Below are positions 11,729 to 23,463 of a stretch of 64,000 nt of DNA, piece by piece. This DNA comes from Dactylorhiza incarnata. Lineage: Eukaryota > Streptophyta > Magnoliopsida > Asparagales > Orchidaceae. A program made the translations under genes and the position numbers. The stretch spans positions 14,346,001-14,410,000 of the forward strand of contig JAWHQI010000005.1 of NCBI GenBank assembly GCA_033032865.1. The letters are read 5' to 3'. Numbering within the stretch: position 1 is the stretch's first letter; each line of letters starts with the position of its first letter. The notes beneath the pieces were generated by a model. The model did not search any database, had not been told where the DNA came from, and was given only the letters and a program-made list of their open reading frames with translations.

Positions 11729-12086
11729 TCCATGTTCATTTTTCTGTATTTTTTAAAATTCTAAAAATCCCTTAAAATATATAAATCTATATTTTCTACT
11801 TAGTTTTGCACTTATGTGTTTCTTTATTTTTTGAAAAATCAAATACAAAACTACAAAACCAAATTACAAAAAATATGTTTTTGTTTTTTCGCTTGTGTTG
11901 TTTCCTTTATTTAAAGTTCATCTTTATGCAAAAATCAAATATAAAATTTACAAAAGCAAAAATTAAAAAAATATGCTTTTATTTGTAAAAATCAACTACA
12001 AAAATATAAAACAAAACAAAAACAAGTATCAAAATTATTCTTCTGAACTTAACTTTTCTATGTATCTTGCGAATGGGTGATTTGGG

Positions 12087-12165
12087 CTATCATCCCATCA
12101 TATCACCTAGTACCGGGTGAACCTCTCATAAGGTAGTCCTCGGGAAGTCCAAGATCAATTTTATG
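12087..12165 (+). repeat. Conserved 75-bp module, S1 copy
   Basis: The reverse complement holds GGACTTCCCGAGG, GGTACTAGG and ATATGATGGGATGAT in the order seen at 2951-3031 in element X. Confidence 0.6.
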
Positions 12166-12676
12166 AGTTCAAACTTTAAATAAAAATTACTCATTAAAAA
12201 TATCAAAAATATTGTATGAACTTCATTGAAAATCAAGCATGATGTAATCTATTATTTAGAACTTTTATAATGTTACAATTTATCTTTTCAAACTACTTTG
12301 AACATTGCTTTCATCATGCTCTGATATATCTATTAATATGTGCATCAATTATATTTTTAAAGGTTGTGTAGAACTACGCTTAGCATGCCTCTAAGTATGA
12401 GTAAATGTTTTATGTTTGATAATGATATTTATTCACTCACCCTTTTTGGCATTATCTACATATGTGTTTAATCTAAGAATGCTTGTGTATGTTTATGTAT
12501 TAGTACAATGAACTAAAATTGCACAAGTATCCTACCTACACTCTTTTATTTGCACTTTTAAAAATTAAGAAAAGTGGTTATCTTTCTTATAAATTCCATT
12601 GGTTTGCAAAACAAGTGTATTCAGAGAACTTTGCACAAAACAAAAATCATGGAATAATTTGCCAAAGTTAACTCCA

Positions 12677-12737
12677 CCAAGCACTACTTGAACCTACTGA
12701 TAAGTCTTAATAAGCGTTGTGAGGTTGAGCACCTTGG
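12677..12737 (+). other. 61-nt structured module, S1 copy 1
   Basis: Bounded by CCAAG and CTTGG, with inner arms AACCT and AGGTT around a conserved CTGATAAGTCTTAATAAGC core. Copy 2 has the same length with different but complementary inner arms. Predicted as an RNA hairpin. Confidence 0.6.
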
Positions 12738-12857
12738 AAAGAATAGTAAAGTATCTTGTGCAAACCATAACTTTCTTTCAAAATAAAAACCACTTATTCT
12801 TAAGTACACCGGATCACAATAAAAAATCAATATTGAAGAATAAAATTATGTGATCCC

Positions 12858-12918
12858 CCAAGCACTACTTTGCACCCTGATAAGTCTTAATGAGCATTGT
12901 GTGTGCAAAGCACCTTGG
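12858..12918 (+). other. 61-nt structured module, S1 copy 2
   Basis: The same outer arms CCAAG/CTTGG and the core CTGATAAGTCTTAATGAGC. The inner arms are CTTTGCA and TGCAAAG, a 7-bp pairing not present in copy 1. Length is again exactly 61. Confidence 0.6.
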
Positions 12919-13890
12919 TAGTTGCACATTTTTTTTGTGCATTGAAGTTGGTGGAAGTAAAATTATTTGTGCTTTATTGTGCTTTTACTTTACATATTAC
13001 TTGTATTTTTGTTTACTCTACTCAAAAATACACTTATGTGCACATCATTATCTTCCATAACACTTCTTCTCATGAGTATTGGATCCTAATGCAAACTCTA
13101 TACTACTCTTTACTTATGAAATGCACTAGATAACCTAGCATGCTTTCTACAATGTTTGGTATGACTTGAAATTGTGAATTGAAATAACATTGTAGTAATC
13201 TCTTTGTGATAGTATTATTTCATGCTTGGTTATTTTTGTCAGCCATAAAAGATTTTCATTGAAACATGATTTACATAAACATCTTCTTTTTGAAATTAAA
13301 CTGATATATCTTTGTATGGATTATTCTTGATTACAATAAGATGTTTCATAAGTCTTCCGCATCATCACCATATAACTTTTACCTTGCACTTTCATGCTTA
13401 TATCAAGTCTTAAATCTCAATTTTTTTCTTAAAAACAAGTAGTAGACTTGCTTGGTAAAATTTATATTAGTTATTCTAACACGCATATCATTTTTATGCT
13501 AAAAACTCTGATTTATCTCTATATAAACTTTTATGCTAAACACTCATCCAACAAGTGAAATATTGCTTATAAAACATCCTCTTATTATTGAATTTCAAAT
13601 CAAACTTTACTTTTGTGTTTCTAATTGCTAAAAGGATGTTGTTTCTTTCTTCCAAAAATGCTTTAACTCTTATCTTTATAAAGTTTGAAACTCAAAACAC
13701 ATCTACTTTTTGAACTCTTATATGATGTGTCTTTTTTGAAATCTTCTGAAATACTCAAACTCTGATTCATTCATAATTTTCAATATAGCTATGGGAGTGT
13801 TCTCATAAAGACAAATAAAAATAAAAACCCATAGGCTATAAATTATCATTAAGGTTTAAATGCTTAATGGTTCCAATAATTATTATCTAT

Positions 13891-14130
13891 GACTTCATAT
13901 CTCACCATAGCGGGGGCGTAGGGTTGTAGACATTAGATAACCTTATCTCTAGTCATGTCTTGTCCTTAACCGGGGAGGGTTCCAGTGGGGCCTTGCGAGG
14001 CACTGGGGGGAAAGAGTGTTAGGTTAAGTGTGTGTCTAGTGTTTGCATATGGGACTAACACCCCAACCTACGGCTTGTTTGCAGCTCCTCATGCCCATCT
14101 GTCACTTAGTACGGGGCTAGGGTGTAGACG
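13891..14130 (+). other. Conserved 240-bp GC-rich island, S1 copy
   Basis: Nearly every block is shared with S2 39951-40188, though flanks are diverged. It includes a hairpin at 13982-14006 (CCAGTG and CACTGG outer arms, GCCT-TGCG-AGGC inner). No open frame is conserved, so it looks like a cis-acting or RNA element. Confidence 0.65.
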
Positions 14131-14333
14131 TATTGTCTGGGTAGATTGGTTACTTGGAAATCACTATTTTTTATGCTTAAAACTCTTATAAAAACTCTGA
14201 TATATTTATAGAAAAATTATTCTAAACAAGTGGCTCTAAAACTCCTTATCATTTCCTTCTCACTCAGAAGCTCGATCATGCCTTTATTATCCAACTTTTC
14301 TGTGGTGCATCCCTACCCACTTTTGCTAATAAC

Positions 14334-14613
14334 AAAGGGGGAGAACTAACATGATAAAAAGCAAAAGGGGGAGAACTAACATGATAAATATAATCCGCTA
14401 TCAAAATGCAAACCCAACATGATTGATTAAGTTGATAGCATACATATTAGGGGAGCATTCACATAGGGGGAGCATATATTTAGGGGGAGCAATTCTAAAT
14501 GCTAAAATCAATAATTAGTCATCTCTCATACACACACAAGTAGAGTTTCATCATGCTTATTTATTAATGCTTTGTTTTATCATTAATGGATTTGTTATTA
14601 TCAAAAGGGGGAG
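14334..14613 (+). other. S1 multiple polypurine tracts and 3' PPT
   Basis: AAAGGGGGAGA-type tracts occur at 14334-14345 and 14362-14375, shorter ones at about 14450-14490, and the final CAAAAGGGGGAG at 14602-14613 lies just before the 3' LTR. Repeated purine tracts upstream of the true PPT are a known Sirevirus trait. They prime plus-strand DNA synthesis. Confidence 0.85.
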
Positions 14614-14615
14614 TT

Positions 14616-15833
14616 TGTTGGAACATGGTCTTCCGCATCTCCTAGGTTTGAGAATAACAAATCCTATGTGTATTTGATCTTGTGTGTTCAAGTGTGCAGG
14701 TTTTCTAGGTCCACATGACTCAAGGAGTACACATGATGACTGCCCCCAAAATTGAGGCCAAAAGTCGAAGAGGCTCACTAGCGCCGGCGGTAGCAACTAG
14801 CGCCGGGCGCTAGCGATGAAGAGCGCAATTCCAGGAGCTGTTATAGAAGGCGCTAACGCCTGGCGGTAGCGGATAACGCCGGCAGTAGCGATGAACACAG
14901 AAGGAATAAAAGCAAGGTTGTCGCGGATTGAAGATCCTGTCGCGCAAGAAGTTTCTTAATCGGGGATAGCGTCGGCGGTAGCTACTAGTGCTGGCGGTAG
15001 CATGGCGCACAAAAGGCATAGAGCAAAACATTGTCGCGGATGGGAGATCCTGCCGCGCCAATTGTTTCCTAATCCGGGCTAGCGCCGGCGGTAGCGCTAG
15101 CGCTGGCGGTAGCATGAAGGCTATAAATTGGATGCCTTGGCTCCGAACTCTTCAACCTCCTACAATCCCAAACTCCAGAGCTCCGCGCCACAGCATAGAG
15201 AGGAAGATTCAGAGTGATACTCCCACAAATCCATGAAGGCTTAAGGAGATCCGTGGAGAAGATTTCAACACGCTTCATCATCGTGACGAAAGACCGCATC
15301 GACTACGATCATACTCTGCGTTTTCGTCTACTTCTCCAAGAGATCCAAATAGAGGGAGTTTTTATATTATTATCTTTTTTATTTCACATCTTTTCTTGTA
15401 ATCATTTAAGTGAAATCGCCTCGTGTTGGCGACTAGGTCTGGGGTAGGACTTAGGGATGAAATTCGCCTCGTGTTGGCGACTAGATCTAGGCTAGGTCTA
15501 GGGGGTGCTCGAGGCCTTTCTGGGGATAGATTGGCTAGAGCGGCTTGAGGCCGTATCTGGCGGAGAGATCAGCTAAAGCCAACCAGTTCGTGGGGATACG
15601 AGTCGGTATAGAAAACGAAAAAGAGTTTTTATTATTCGCCTCCGATCTCTAGCGCCATTGAGATCAAGTTTTGTAAAACTTATTTAATATCAATAAAGCT
15701 TGTCTCTCTTTTTGTTTTACTTGACTTCTTGTTTTATTATTCTAATATTTCTAATTTTTCTAAATAAAATATAAAGTTTTTGAAAACCCTTATTCACCCC
15801 CCCCCCCCTCTAAGGGCGCCGACCGATCCAACA
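14616..15833 (+). repeat. S1 3' LTR
   Basis: 1218 bp, collinear with the 5' LTR, with its palindromic array at 14779-15115 and TATAAAT at 15122-15128. It is followed by the duplicated CTTAG. The many minus-strand frames at 14.5-15.3 kb arise from the array and are not genes. Confidence 0.95.
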
Positions 15834-15838
15834 CTTAG

Positions 15839-16450
15839 AAGGAATGTCCATTGGATAATAAATGTTTCTTCGACTTCTGTTCCCGACCGTCCATCTAATT
15901 TGAATAACTTCAAAGAAAGTTTTTACTATATCTCTGAAATAATCCATTCCATTCTTGGCAATAAACGAGCCCTTAGAAAACATATTTTAGCCTTGTAGAT
16001 CATCTGGAAAAGCACCAGAAAGGATAGCAGCAAACCTTCCTTTTCTGACTGTATTTGATGCCGCGTTGAATTCATTATCCTTCATATCGACACACCTATA
16101 AGTTCTTATAGAAGCAACTTCGAATTCCTTCAAGGTTTGACTGAACTCAGTTATCGATGTTGCGTCGAGTTCTTATCGACGCATCCGTCGAGTTGAAGAC
16201 TTGGACTTGAACTTCATCTTCTGCGTCGACCTCTAAGATGGCTTCGACAGGCTCTTCCTTCTGCATCGAGTTCATTTCGACATTGCGTCGACTTGACTTG
16301 ATGCATTGACAATCGGTCTGAGTTACTTCGACTTTCAGCTAGAGTTGCATCGACTTCTATTCGACGCATGTTTTAACTCAACTGAATTTGTGCTTCTCTT
16401 AGACCTGGTCTTGACACTCTAAGGGAATGTGATATCCTAGGACATTTAAT
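15839..16450 (-). repeat. S5: remaining part of degraded Sirevirus-like LTR with TCGA array
   Basis: This continues the LTR interrupted by S1. From about 16157 to 16377 it has an array of TGCRTCGA / TCGACGCA units, the motif of S4. The LTR terminus and purine tract could not be located. Confidence 0.45.
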
Positions 16451-16714
16451 GACCATTTTACCCTTTCTATACAATGTGGGTAATACAACCTAACTGATGA
16501 AATCACTTTAAAATAATTTGTTAGATAATTCATAAGAGTGTTTCCCAATAGATCCGGACTCTATATTCAATTTAATGGGGATATTCCCTATCAACCCATC
16601 GGAAGAACATATCCACTAATTAGTCGAAGTCTTCCTACTACTATGCTAATCAAAGAACTGGCGTGTCCAAAGATTCGGGATGAGAATCGTTACCCATTAT
16701 GATCTCTTTGGCGC
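16451..16714. other. Unassigned spacer before G1
   Basis: No gene, repeat or recognised element end. The last five bases (16710-16714, GGCGC) would be the G1 target site, but the partner is outside the window. Confidence 0.4.
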
Positions 16715-17713
16715 GGTCATAACCCGTATTTTCCCCCGAATTATGCTATGATATCAGAGAAAAGGGAAAAATACGCGTCATGATGCCACGTCCTGTAGGG
16801 GACAACTACAGACGTTTAGTAAAGCACTCAAATGAACATTTTTTATGAGAAAAGATAGGTATTTGTAAAAAAAAGAATTATCTTTTAACATTTCTTTCTT
16901 TGGTTAGGAAGTCGCGCCCCTCGGCCATGTGGTCTACATAGCCACCATTAGAAAAGATATGCGTACACAGCGGAAGAAAATAGGTTCCTTTTTACCCTAA
17001 AAGCGCTGAAGACCAGAAATGCCTTCAGGGCGTACATAGGACTAGATTTAGTATCATAAGGAAATACCATTTTGTTTTACGCTTTGCAAATATGTGATAC
17101 ATAATAACTAGTAAAGCAAGGCATGCTATAAAAATTTAATTTGTTTAAAGGGTTTCACGTATACCAAAAATAATACATTTTCTAGAGAGTACATGCATAC
17201 TAAAACCAAAATAGGAAAAAGGGAAAACAAGTAGTAGCATAAGCAAGTAATCTGAACCAAAAGCCATACAGGCGCCAACAGCTGACACGAACCCGCAGGA
17301 AAGAGAGCCGACAATCCAAAAGAAAAAGGGCTACAGCTAACAAAAGAAAGGAAACTGCATCCTTACCCATAGGGGAGGAGAGGCCTCGGTGGGTGAAACT
17401 GGACGACTCCGCTCTAACCCCAGCGGCTGCTACTGAAATGAACCTGATACATCCATAAGAAAAGAATGCCTCGGCCCAAAGGGTACAAGAAAATAGCAAA
17501 GAAGAAAGAAGTTATAAGGTGATAAGTATAAAGTTCAGCCAAGAGTGAGGCACGGGTTTAGCAATCTTCTTTTCCTTGAACAAGCATACAAGCCACAGGT
17601 GTATGCCCCATCCAGGGCAAATAGTAAGGAAAGAAAGCCAAACCAAGTTGTTGCAAAATGAGATAAAAGAACTGCGGTGGGGGCCTCAATATCCACCCAC
17701 TCACCCATTCCAA

Positions 17714-17900
17714 ACCACCGTGGTGAGGGCCCATACGTCCACCCACTCTCTGGTCTAAAACCATTGTGGTGAGGGCCCATACGTCCACCCACTCTCTAGT
17801 CTGAAACCACTGTGGTGTGGGCCCATACGTCCACCCACTCTCCAGTCTAAAACCACTGTGGTGGGGGCCCATACGTCCACCCACTCTCCAGTCTAAAGCC
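17714..17900. repeat. 46-bp tandem array in G1 3' LTR
   Basis: GCCCATACGTCCACCCACTC recurs at 17729, 17775, 17821 and 17867, exactly 46 bases apart. Units contain the palindrome ACCACTGTGGT and GGGCCC. The other LTR has the same array at 57064-57246. Confidence 0.85.
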
Positions 17901-18836
17901 AGATTCCAACATAATCTCATTAGCAACAAGCTTGGTTTGACACTCAAGAAGGGTTTAACATTTAGTATAGGAGAAAGAACTTTATCATTTACACTATAAG
18001 TATAAGGCTGTATAAGAGCATTTGTTAACCTCTACTGTAAGAAATAATCTGCCGATAATTGGAACAGGTATATAGCTTAAAACCTAAAATGCATCTACAT
18101 AACTTTCCAGTTAGCAATTAATGGTTTCGCTGAATCATCGAGAAGTAGCAAAGGAAATTCCCAGGGAGCTTGGCCTCTAATTCCCCCGACTCGCTAGGAA
18201 TTAGAAATGAAATTCCTGGGGAATTTAAGACCTGGTTCCTCATACCGTTAAGGATTAGCAAACACGGCTCCATGAAACATTGCCGCAACACCAACCACAC
18301 CTTCTACCAAGTGTATATCTATATATGTATATATATATTCAGAATTTAAAACTATCTAGAGTTGAGCTGGGCCATAAAATGCAGAAGCGGAGCTATCTAG
18401 ATTTTAGTCGATCAGGATTAACCATTTGTTTATATCTAGGATCCGGCAAACCATCCATCTTCTAATCATTTGTACGAATACCTATCCAGAATACCATCCA
18501 AATTTCCAACAAACGACAAGTGCAGAAAGTAACCAGTGTAGAAAATGACCAGAGCAGAGTATGACAAGTGCAGGGTTCAATTGCAAAAAGTAGTTGAGAA
18601 CATAATCAGAAATGCCACAATGAACCCAGCAAGCAACCCAACCAAAGCAGGAGTCCAGGGTTCAATTGCAAAAGTTCCATGATTTCTATTAGCACATGTA
18701 TATATATAGATATAACCTGAAATTTGCCAATACCAGCCAACATAAGCCACCAAAGAAAACTGATAGCATAACCAAAGAATAGATTCTGTTATCAGTAATT
18801 TTAGAAAAAAAAACTGCCAACATAAGTCACCAAATA

Positions 18837-19080
18837 ATTGGGTAGCAGGGATTAAGATGTCAGGTAAGAGAACTGCCATCCTAAGCTCCCAAACAACAAG
18901 GAAAACGAGTGCAGGAATTTAGAAATTAGGTGAAGAGAACTGCCATCATAAGCCCCAAATTAAGAAATCAGAGAAAGAGATCTGCCAGCATATGCTCCCA
19001 AACAACAAAGAAATCGGGTGCAGGGATTAAGAAGTCAGGTAAGAGAACTGCCATCATAAGCTCCCAAACAACAAATCAGG
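18837..19080. repeat. Irregular tandem repeat in G1 LTR
   Basis: Four copies carry an (A)ACTGCCATCATAAGC-like block with CCCAAACAACAA, at spacings of 67, 42 and 66 bases. The matching region of the other LTR is about 58150-58400. Confidence 0.6.
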
Positions 19081-19770
19081 TAAAGAGACCTACTCGTATA
19101 AACTCCATACCATAAAAGCAACAGAAATGGCAGGGGGGGTGAAGGCGAAGAAGAAGAAGAGTTTTCTTGCCTCCAAATCAACCGGCAACCCGACGAACTT
19201 GCGACAAGCAGAGGAAGAGCCACCCGGATCCACAGCTCCAGTGATGAAACCAGCCCCGGCAACCAAAAACCATTCACCTCCGATGGCTCCGGCGCCGCTC
19301 CACCCCGACCTTGCCAAAACCCTACCCTCCAAGCTCCTGGAGCGTTATCTGGATCGGAAGAAAGAGTGCGCCCCTTCTTTGAATGAAATAAAAAAATGCC
19401 AGACACACCCCAAAGGGGAATTATATAACCAAGCTCCAAAAAAATATCAAATAACTTATTTAATGCCCTTATATACATGTGTGTGTGTGTGTATAGATAT
19501 TTATGCATGTTGCAAAGGAAAATAAAGAGATGGGGGATACATATACCCATATACATAAACATTTAGATTTGAATATATATTTATATATATATATATAACT
19601 CTACCAAAAGAAGTTAAACTCTCTGGACGACGACGACGACGCTTCCAAAGAAGTGACGCCCCCATCGTGTTATGCTAAGAAATGATACGCTTAATATTTA
19701 ACCACTATCATCCCCACATGCCCGCTTAGAATAGCTGAAAGAAGAGAAGAAAGAAAAGCCTGGGGCGTCA

Positions 19771-19784
19771 TAGCCACCCCTCCT
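19771..19784 (-). other. G1 polypurine tract
   Basis: On the minus strand TTAGGAGGGGTGGC lies directly upstream of the LTR start TGACGCC, the usual chromovirus arrangement. Confidence 0.75.
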
Positions 19785-19867
19785 AACAAAAAGTTTCGCA
19801 CCAAAACTTTGTGACAACGATTCAAAATGAGGAAAAACACAAGAGACGGAAACTTACCGGGGAAAAA

Positions 19868-21149
19868 CTAGCCGAAAAGGTGAGGATAGGACTCCTTCAT
19901 TGCTGACTCTAGCTCCCAGGTTGCACCCCGAACATCCTGATTATCCCAGAGGACCTTCACCATAGGGATGGACTTTCTTCGCAACACACGGTCTTGCTTC
20001 TCCAAGATACGAACGGGTTGATCCACAAAGAATAGATTGGGCTGCAGCGCTGGCACAGAATCCAGAACATGGCGATCACTGAGGACTCACTTCCATAGCT
20101 GGCTTACATGAAATACGTCATGCACACTAGGGAAGGAGGCAGGTAATGACAACATGTAAGCAGAAACTCTGATGCGCTTGGCGATCTCAAAAGGACCTAC
20201 ATACCTGGGGTCCAGCTTATGGCTCTTCCCAAATCTTTTAACACCTGCCATCGGAGACACCTTCAGGAACACCATGTCCCCCACTGCAAATTCCAAATCA
20301 CTCCTACGCCGATTGGCGTACTTCTCATAGCGCTCCTAAGCTACCCAGAGCTTCTCACGGATCTGCGTTACGGCAACGCTCCTTTCTTCCAAAGCCTCGG
20401 GACCCAAAACTGGCTTCTCGCACACTTCAGCCCAAAACAGGGGAGTCCAACATCGCCTCCCATACAGAGCCTCAAAAGGAGCCATCTGCAAGCTCTCCTG
20501 ATAACTATTATTGTATGCAAACTCCATGAGCCCAAGGCGTTCATCCCAAGCTCCTACATGCTCCAGAATGTAGCACTGGATCATATCCTCCACGATCTAA
20601 TTTAGCCTTTCCGTATGCCCATTCGTCTGTGGGTGATAAGTTGTAGAATATCTGAGATCTGTGCCCAAAGCACCTTGCAGACTCTGCCAAAAATGGGAGG
20701 TGACCTGGAATCCTGATAGGACACAATGCCCACGGGCACTCCATGCTGTCTAATGACCTCCTGCACATACAGAGACGCAATGTTCTCCATCGAATAGCCA
20801 GTCTTGTACGACATGAAATGAGCAGACTTGGTCAACATGTCCACGATCACCCACACTGCATCATGTCCCCGAGGGGATCTCGGTAAACCAATAATAAAGT
20901 CCATGGAGATACTCTCCCATTTCCACAAAGGAATATCCAACGGTGACAACTTGCCCCCGGGTCTCTTATGATCCGCCTTGATGCGCTGACAAGTTAAACA
21001 CTGCACTACAAACCTCGCAATATCACCCTTCATGCCTGACCACCATACGATCTACTTCAAATCGTGATACATCATTATAGAACCAGGATGATAAGATAGA
21101 CTGGAGTCGTGAGCCTCCTCACAAATCTTCGCTCAAATCTCCTCCAAAG
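19868..21149 (-). pseudogene. G1 pol, 3' part: integrase core and chromodomain
   Basis: Minus-strand fragments give the end of the integrase zinc domain (CLTCQRIKADH), the core with SMDF, then the later core (FAYNNSYQ, MAPFEALYGR), the GPFEI and HDVFHVSQL blocks and a terminal chromodomain-like segment (VKVLWDN...ATWE...YPHLF). The second catalytic aspartate motif, normally S-D-x-D, reads SYQD, so an active-site residue is lost. Stops and shifts fall near 20060, 20300, 20600 and 21040. The upstream half of the same gene continues at 45413, across the C1 insertion. Confidence 0.88.
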
Positions 21150-21154
21150 CGGGT

Positions 21155-21242
21155 TGTTAAATTTTTGAAGTGGAAGTGAAATGGTGTTGGGCGGTCTGCA
21201 GATTAGAGATCGTGCGGTCTGCGCTGGTGTTCTAGTCGGTTT
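21155..21242 (+). repeat. C1 5' LTR, left piece
   Basis: The first 88 bases match the start of the 3' LTR at 44218. They break at GGTTT where G2 inserted, and the LTR resumes at 30208. Confidence 0.9.
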
Positions 21243-23288
21243 TGTAACACCCCAAAAATCGTAGTTCAGCGAGGTAGGCGGAGTGGTAATGCTGCGCTCG
21301 GGATAGGCTAAAAATTCCACAATAGTTCTATGCGCACGACCATTGGCCTCTTCGCGCACGACCAGTGATCATGCGCTAGTGACCGTGCGTATCTCGCAAG
21401 GAATCAGAGTTCTGTCTCGGCTTATCGCACGACCATTCTCCTCTTCGCGCATGACCAGTGATCGTGCGTCTGTGATCGTGCGCCCTGTTTATTTCTGTTC
21501 CGCGAAATCGTGCGGGGATGACGATCCGACCGATCAAATAATTCGGGATTTGATCCAGCGGCTGAGATGTTTCGCTCGGGGGCTTTAGGGCTTGGATGAG
21601 GGGTTAATCCCTCATATTTTCAAGCCTTTTCTCTCTCTTAGGTTGGAGAAAGGAGAAGGGGGCAAGGAGGAAGAAGAGGGGAGATCCGCCATTGTTGGAG
21701 CTTCGGAGCTCCGATCGCCGATCCGAGACCGGCAACGCGTAGAGGGCGTCAGGCGCTTCTTCTCCACAGTTGGGTTGCAAGCTTCTCATGGCTAGGAGGA
21801 GATCTCAAAAGGTAACGACATTTCTCCTCCCGGTCTTTAGGATGCGTGCTTGGCATTCCTTTATTTTCTGCATTTTGGCACCGGATCCGTCGAGTGAGAG
21901 GGATCCGGGTCGCCTTGGTTCAAAAGGAACCATCGGGTTGATTGAGTCCGTCCCCGACATGATTTGCACTAGAGATCCGCTCCGTTAGCGGATTAGGCAT
22001 TGTGGGTGAAGCCGGATTTGTGGCCGTTGGTCCGATTCGGTGATGTCGATTTACGCGCATTCTAGGGGTTTTGTTAGAAATCCGATTACGGCGAACTCAT
22101 CGTTGTGATGCCCTTGTAGCTTCGTGTGGTAACGAACGTTGGGTTTAGGGCGGAGAAATAATGTGCGGATTATGGGGCTTGTGATGCCTAGTGTTGCGCG
22201 AAGGCGCGATTGGTCTTTGTGGTCGGCTGGCTATCCCGTGAAGACTGAGATTCACGTGTGGAGAGTGTCCCGGCAAGATTAGTCCCTTCGATTGTTGACT
22301 GACGAGAATGTGTGTGCTACGGATGAGTCCGTTGACGGTCGCCAGGCGAGGCAATCGGTGGACGTTGTCCCGAGAGTAAGTCCAGGGCCTTGGGGCGTTT
22401 TGGTTAGCCAGAATTCTTTGTATCGGTCTTGGTTTGGCGGCCCGAGCGTGTGAGCTGTTAGACAAGCCCGATGGCGTGGTGAGCCAGGCGAGGTGGGTCT
22501 CAGCGAGAGCTCTTGGCCTTGGGTTATGATGCCCTTGCGGGGAAACGATAAGTACCCTTGTGTTTGTTATGTGATGATGATGTATGATGATGTGATAGAT
22601 TCATACGCTTTAGGGTGCCTTGGGTGAAACCCGGGTTTGCATTCATTCTGCACTGATAGGCCCCTTTTTATTATCTGCTCAACATAGAAACGTGGATGCT
22701 GTATGTGACACTCATACCTATTTTTATGCTGTTTTCCGTTTATGTACATTTGCATACGAAGTGCTGACTTGTAGGGTGAAGTAGTTCCCCGGGGTCCGCT
22801 AGGACGGCCGGGAGGAGGGATGTTGTTACACCGTTTGTGGTCAGCCATAGCTGACCCTCGTTTACCGCTCTTTGTGATTTGGTTGCAGGGCAAGAATCGC
22901 AGGCTGGACCCAGCGCGCCGGCCAAAAAGGCCTAAAGCCTCATGAAGTGTTTACCCTGTCTTCATGCACTTTTATTATTACATTTTGTTGTAACCGGCTT
23001 GCATGCCGAGGTAGTTTAGGTAAAACTATTACCTGTCCCCTTTTGTTGGGACGTTCTTTTGTGTTGAATGTTTGGTGATTTGGACTGTGGATTTGTATGG
23101 CCTTAAGGCCAGTTGGACTCCTATGTAGTATGGACAATCTCTGTGTTTTCTGTTTGTTTCCGCTGTGTTGTCTGAGTTTTGAGAATGGGTAGTCAATATC
23201 ATCTTTTAATACTGAAGCTATGGCGGTTATATGTAGTGGGGTCCCGGCCGGACCCATGTTATATGATCAATGCAGGGGAGGTGTTACA
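21243..23288 (+). repeat. G2 5' LTR
   Basis: 2046 bp, with inverted termini TGTAACACC and GGTGTTACA. Minus-strand open frames at 22145-22925 recur in the other LTR and have no protein features. Confidence 0.95.
21331..21485. promoter_or_regulatory. G2 U3 palindromic GCGCACGACC array (5' copy)
   Basis: Units GCGCACGACC and its reverse-complement type GATCGTGCGC alternate, in two blocks separated by a GAGTTCTGT spacer. The same composite occurs in element T. The 3' LTR copy is at 28243-28397. No clear TATA box follows. Confidence 0.7.
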
Positions 23289-23291
23289 ATT

Positions 23292-23304
23292 TGGTATCAG
23301 TGCC
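23292..23304 (+). other. G2 primer binding site
   Basis: TGGTATCAGTGCC, three bases after the LTR, resembles the initiator-Met site TGGTATCAGAGC with changes at its 3' side. Confidence 0.8.
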
Positions 23305-23463
23305 AGGTTGAGTATTCTTGCGAGGTCTAGTGTTTTTGGATCGCGTAAGAGATTGTCCACATAGGAGTATTGTGCGGGATCATGAGTATCCCTGCGTTCA
23401 AGTCTTGCGTTTAGATCCTGATGAGCTTTTATTTTCCTTGCTTATGCTAGGACGTTGGCGACG

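Larger units (their letters stand above)
10481..14333. other. S1 non-coding AT-rich interior
   Basis: About 3.9 kb where a pol gene would be expected. No protein-like frame is present; the short open frames are AT-rich chance frames with no counterpart in S2. Several islands listed separately are conserved with S2, while the rest has drifted. Confidence 0.8.
7656..15833 (+). mobile_element. S1: complete non-autonomous Sirevirus-like (Ty1/copia) element
   Basis: Both LTRs start TGTTGG and end CCAACA, and the element is flanked by a perfect 5-bp duplication, CTTAG (7651-7655 and 15834-15838). It has an initiator-Met primer site, one gag gene, about 4 kb of non-coding AT-rich sequence and a cluster of polypurine tracts before the 3' LTR. 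Protease, integrase and reverse transcriptase are absent, so it must use enzymes supplied in trans. The LTRs are 1217 and 1218 bp. I count roughly 25 differences in the first 570 bp, many of them C/T, so the insertion is not very recent. Confidence 0.93.
16715..19770 (-). repeat. G1 3' LTR
   Basis: About 3056 bp. On the minus strand it starts TGACGCCCC after a purine tract and ends GGGTTATGACC, where the other copy ends GGGTTGTGACA. It is collinear with 56068-58696 over its first 2.6 kb. Microsatellites (GT, TA and GAC runs) lie at 19480-19640. The open frames inside, such as 17558-17947 and 19035-19562, are products of its repeats. Confidence 0.88.

Noticed and set aside
19035..19562. 175-codon minus-strand frame in the G1 3' LTR
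   Set aside because: It is not open in the other LTR in the same way and has a microsatellite-derived end; it is best read as LTR sequence.
22145..22925. Minus-strand open frames of about 105-108 codons in the G2 LTR
   Set aside because: They recur in the 3' LTR with the same frame but show no domain or codon constraint, and they lie in the LTR leader.
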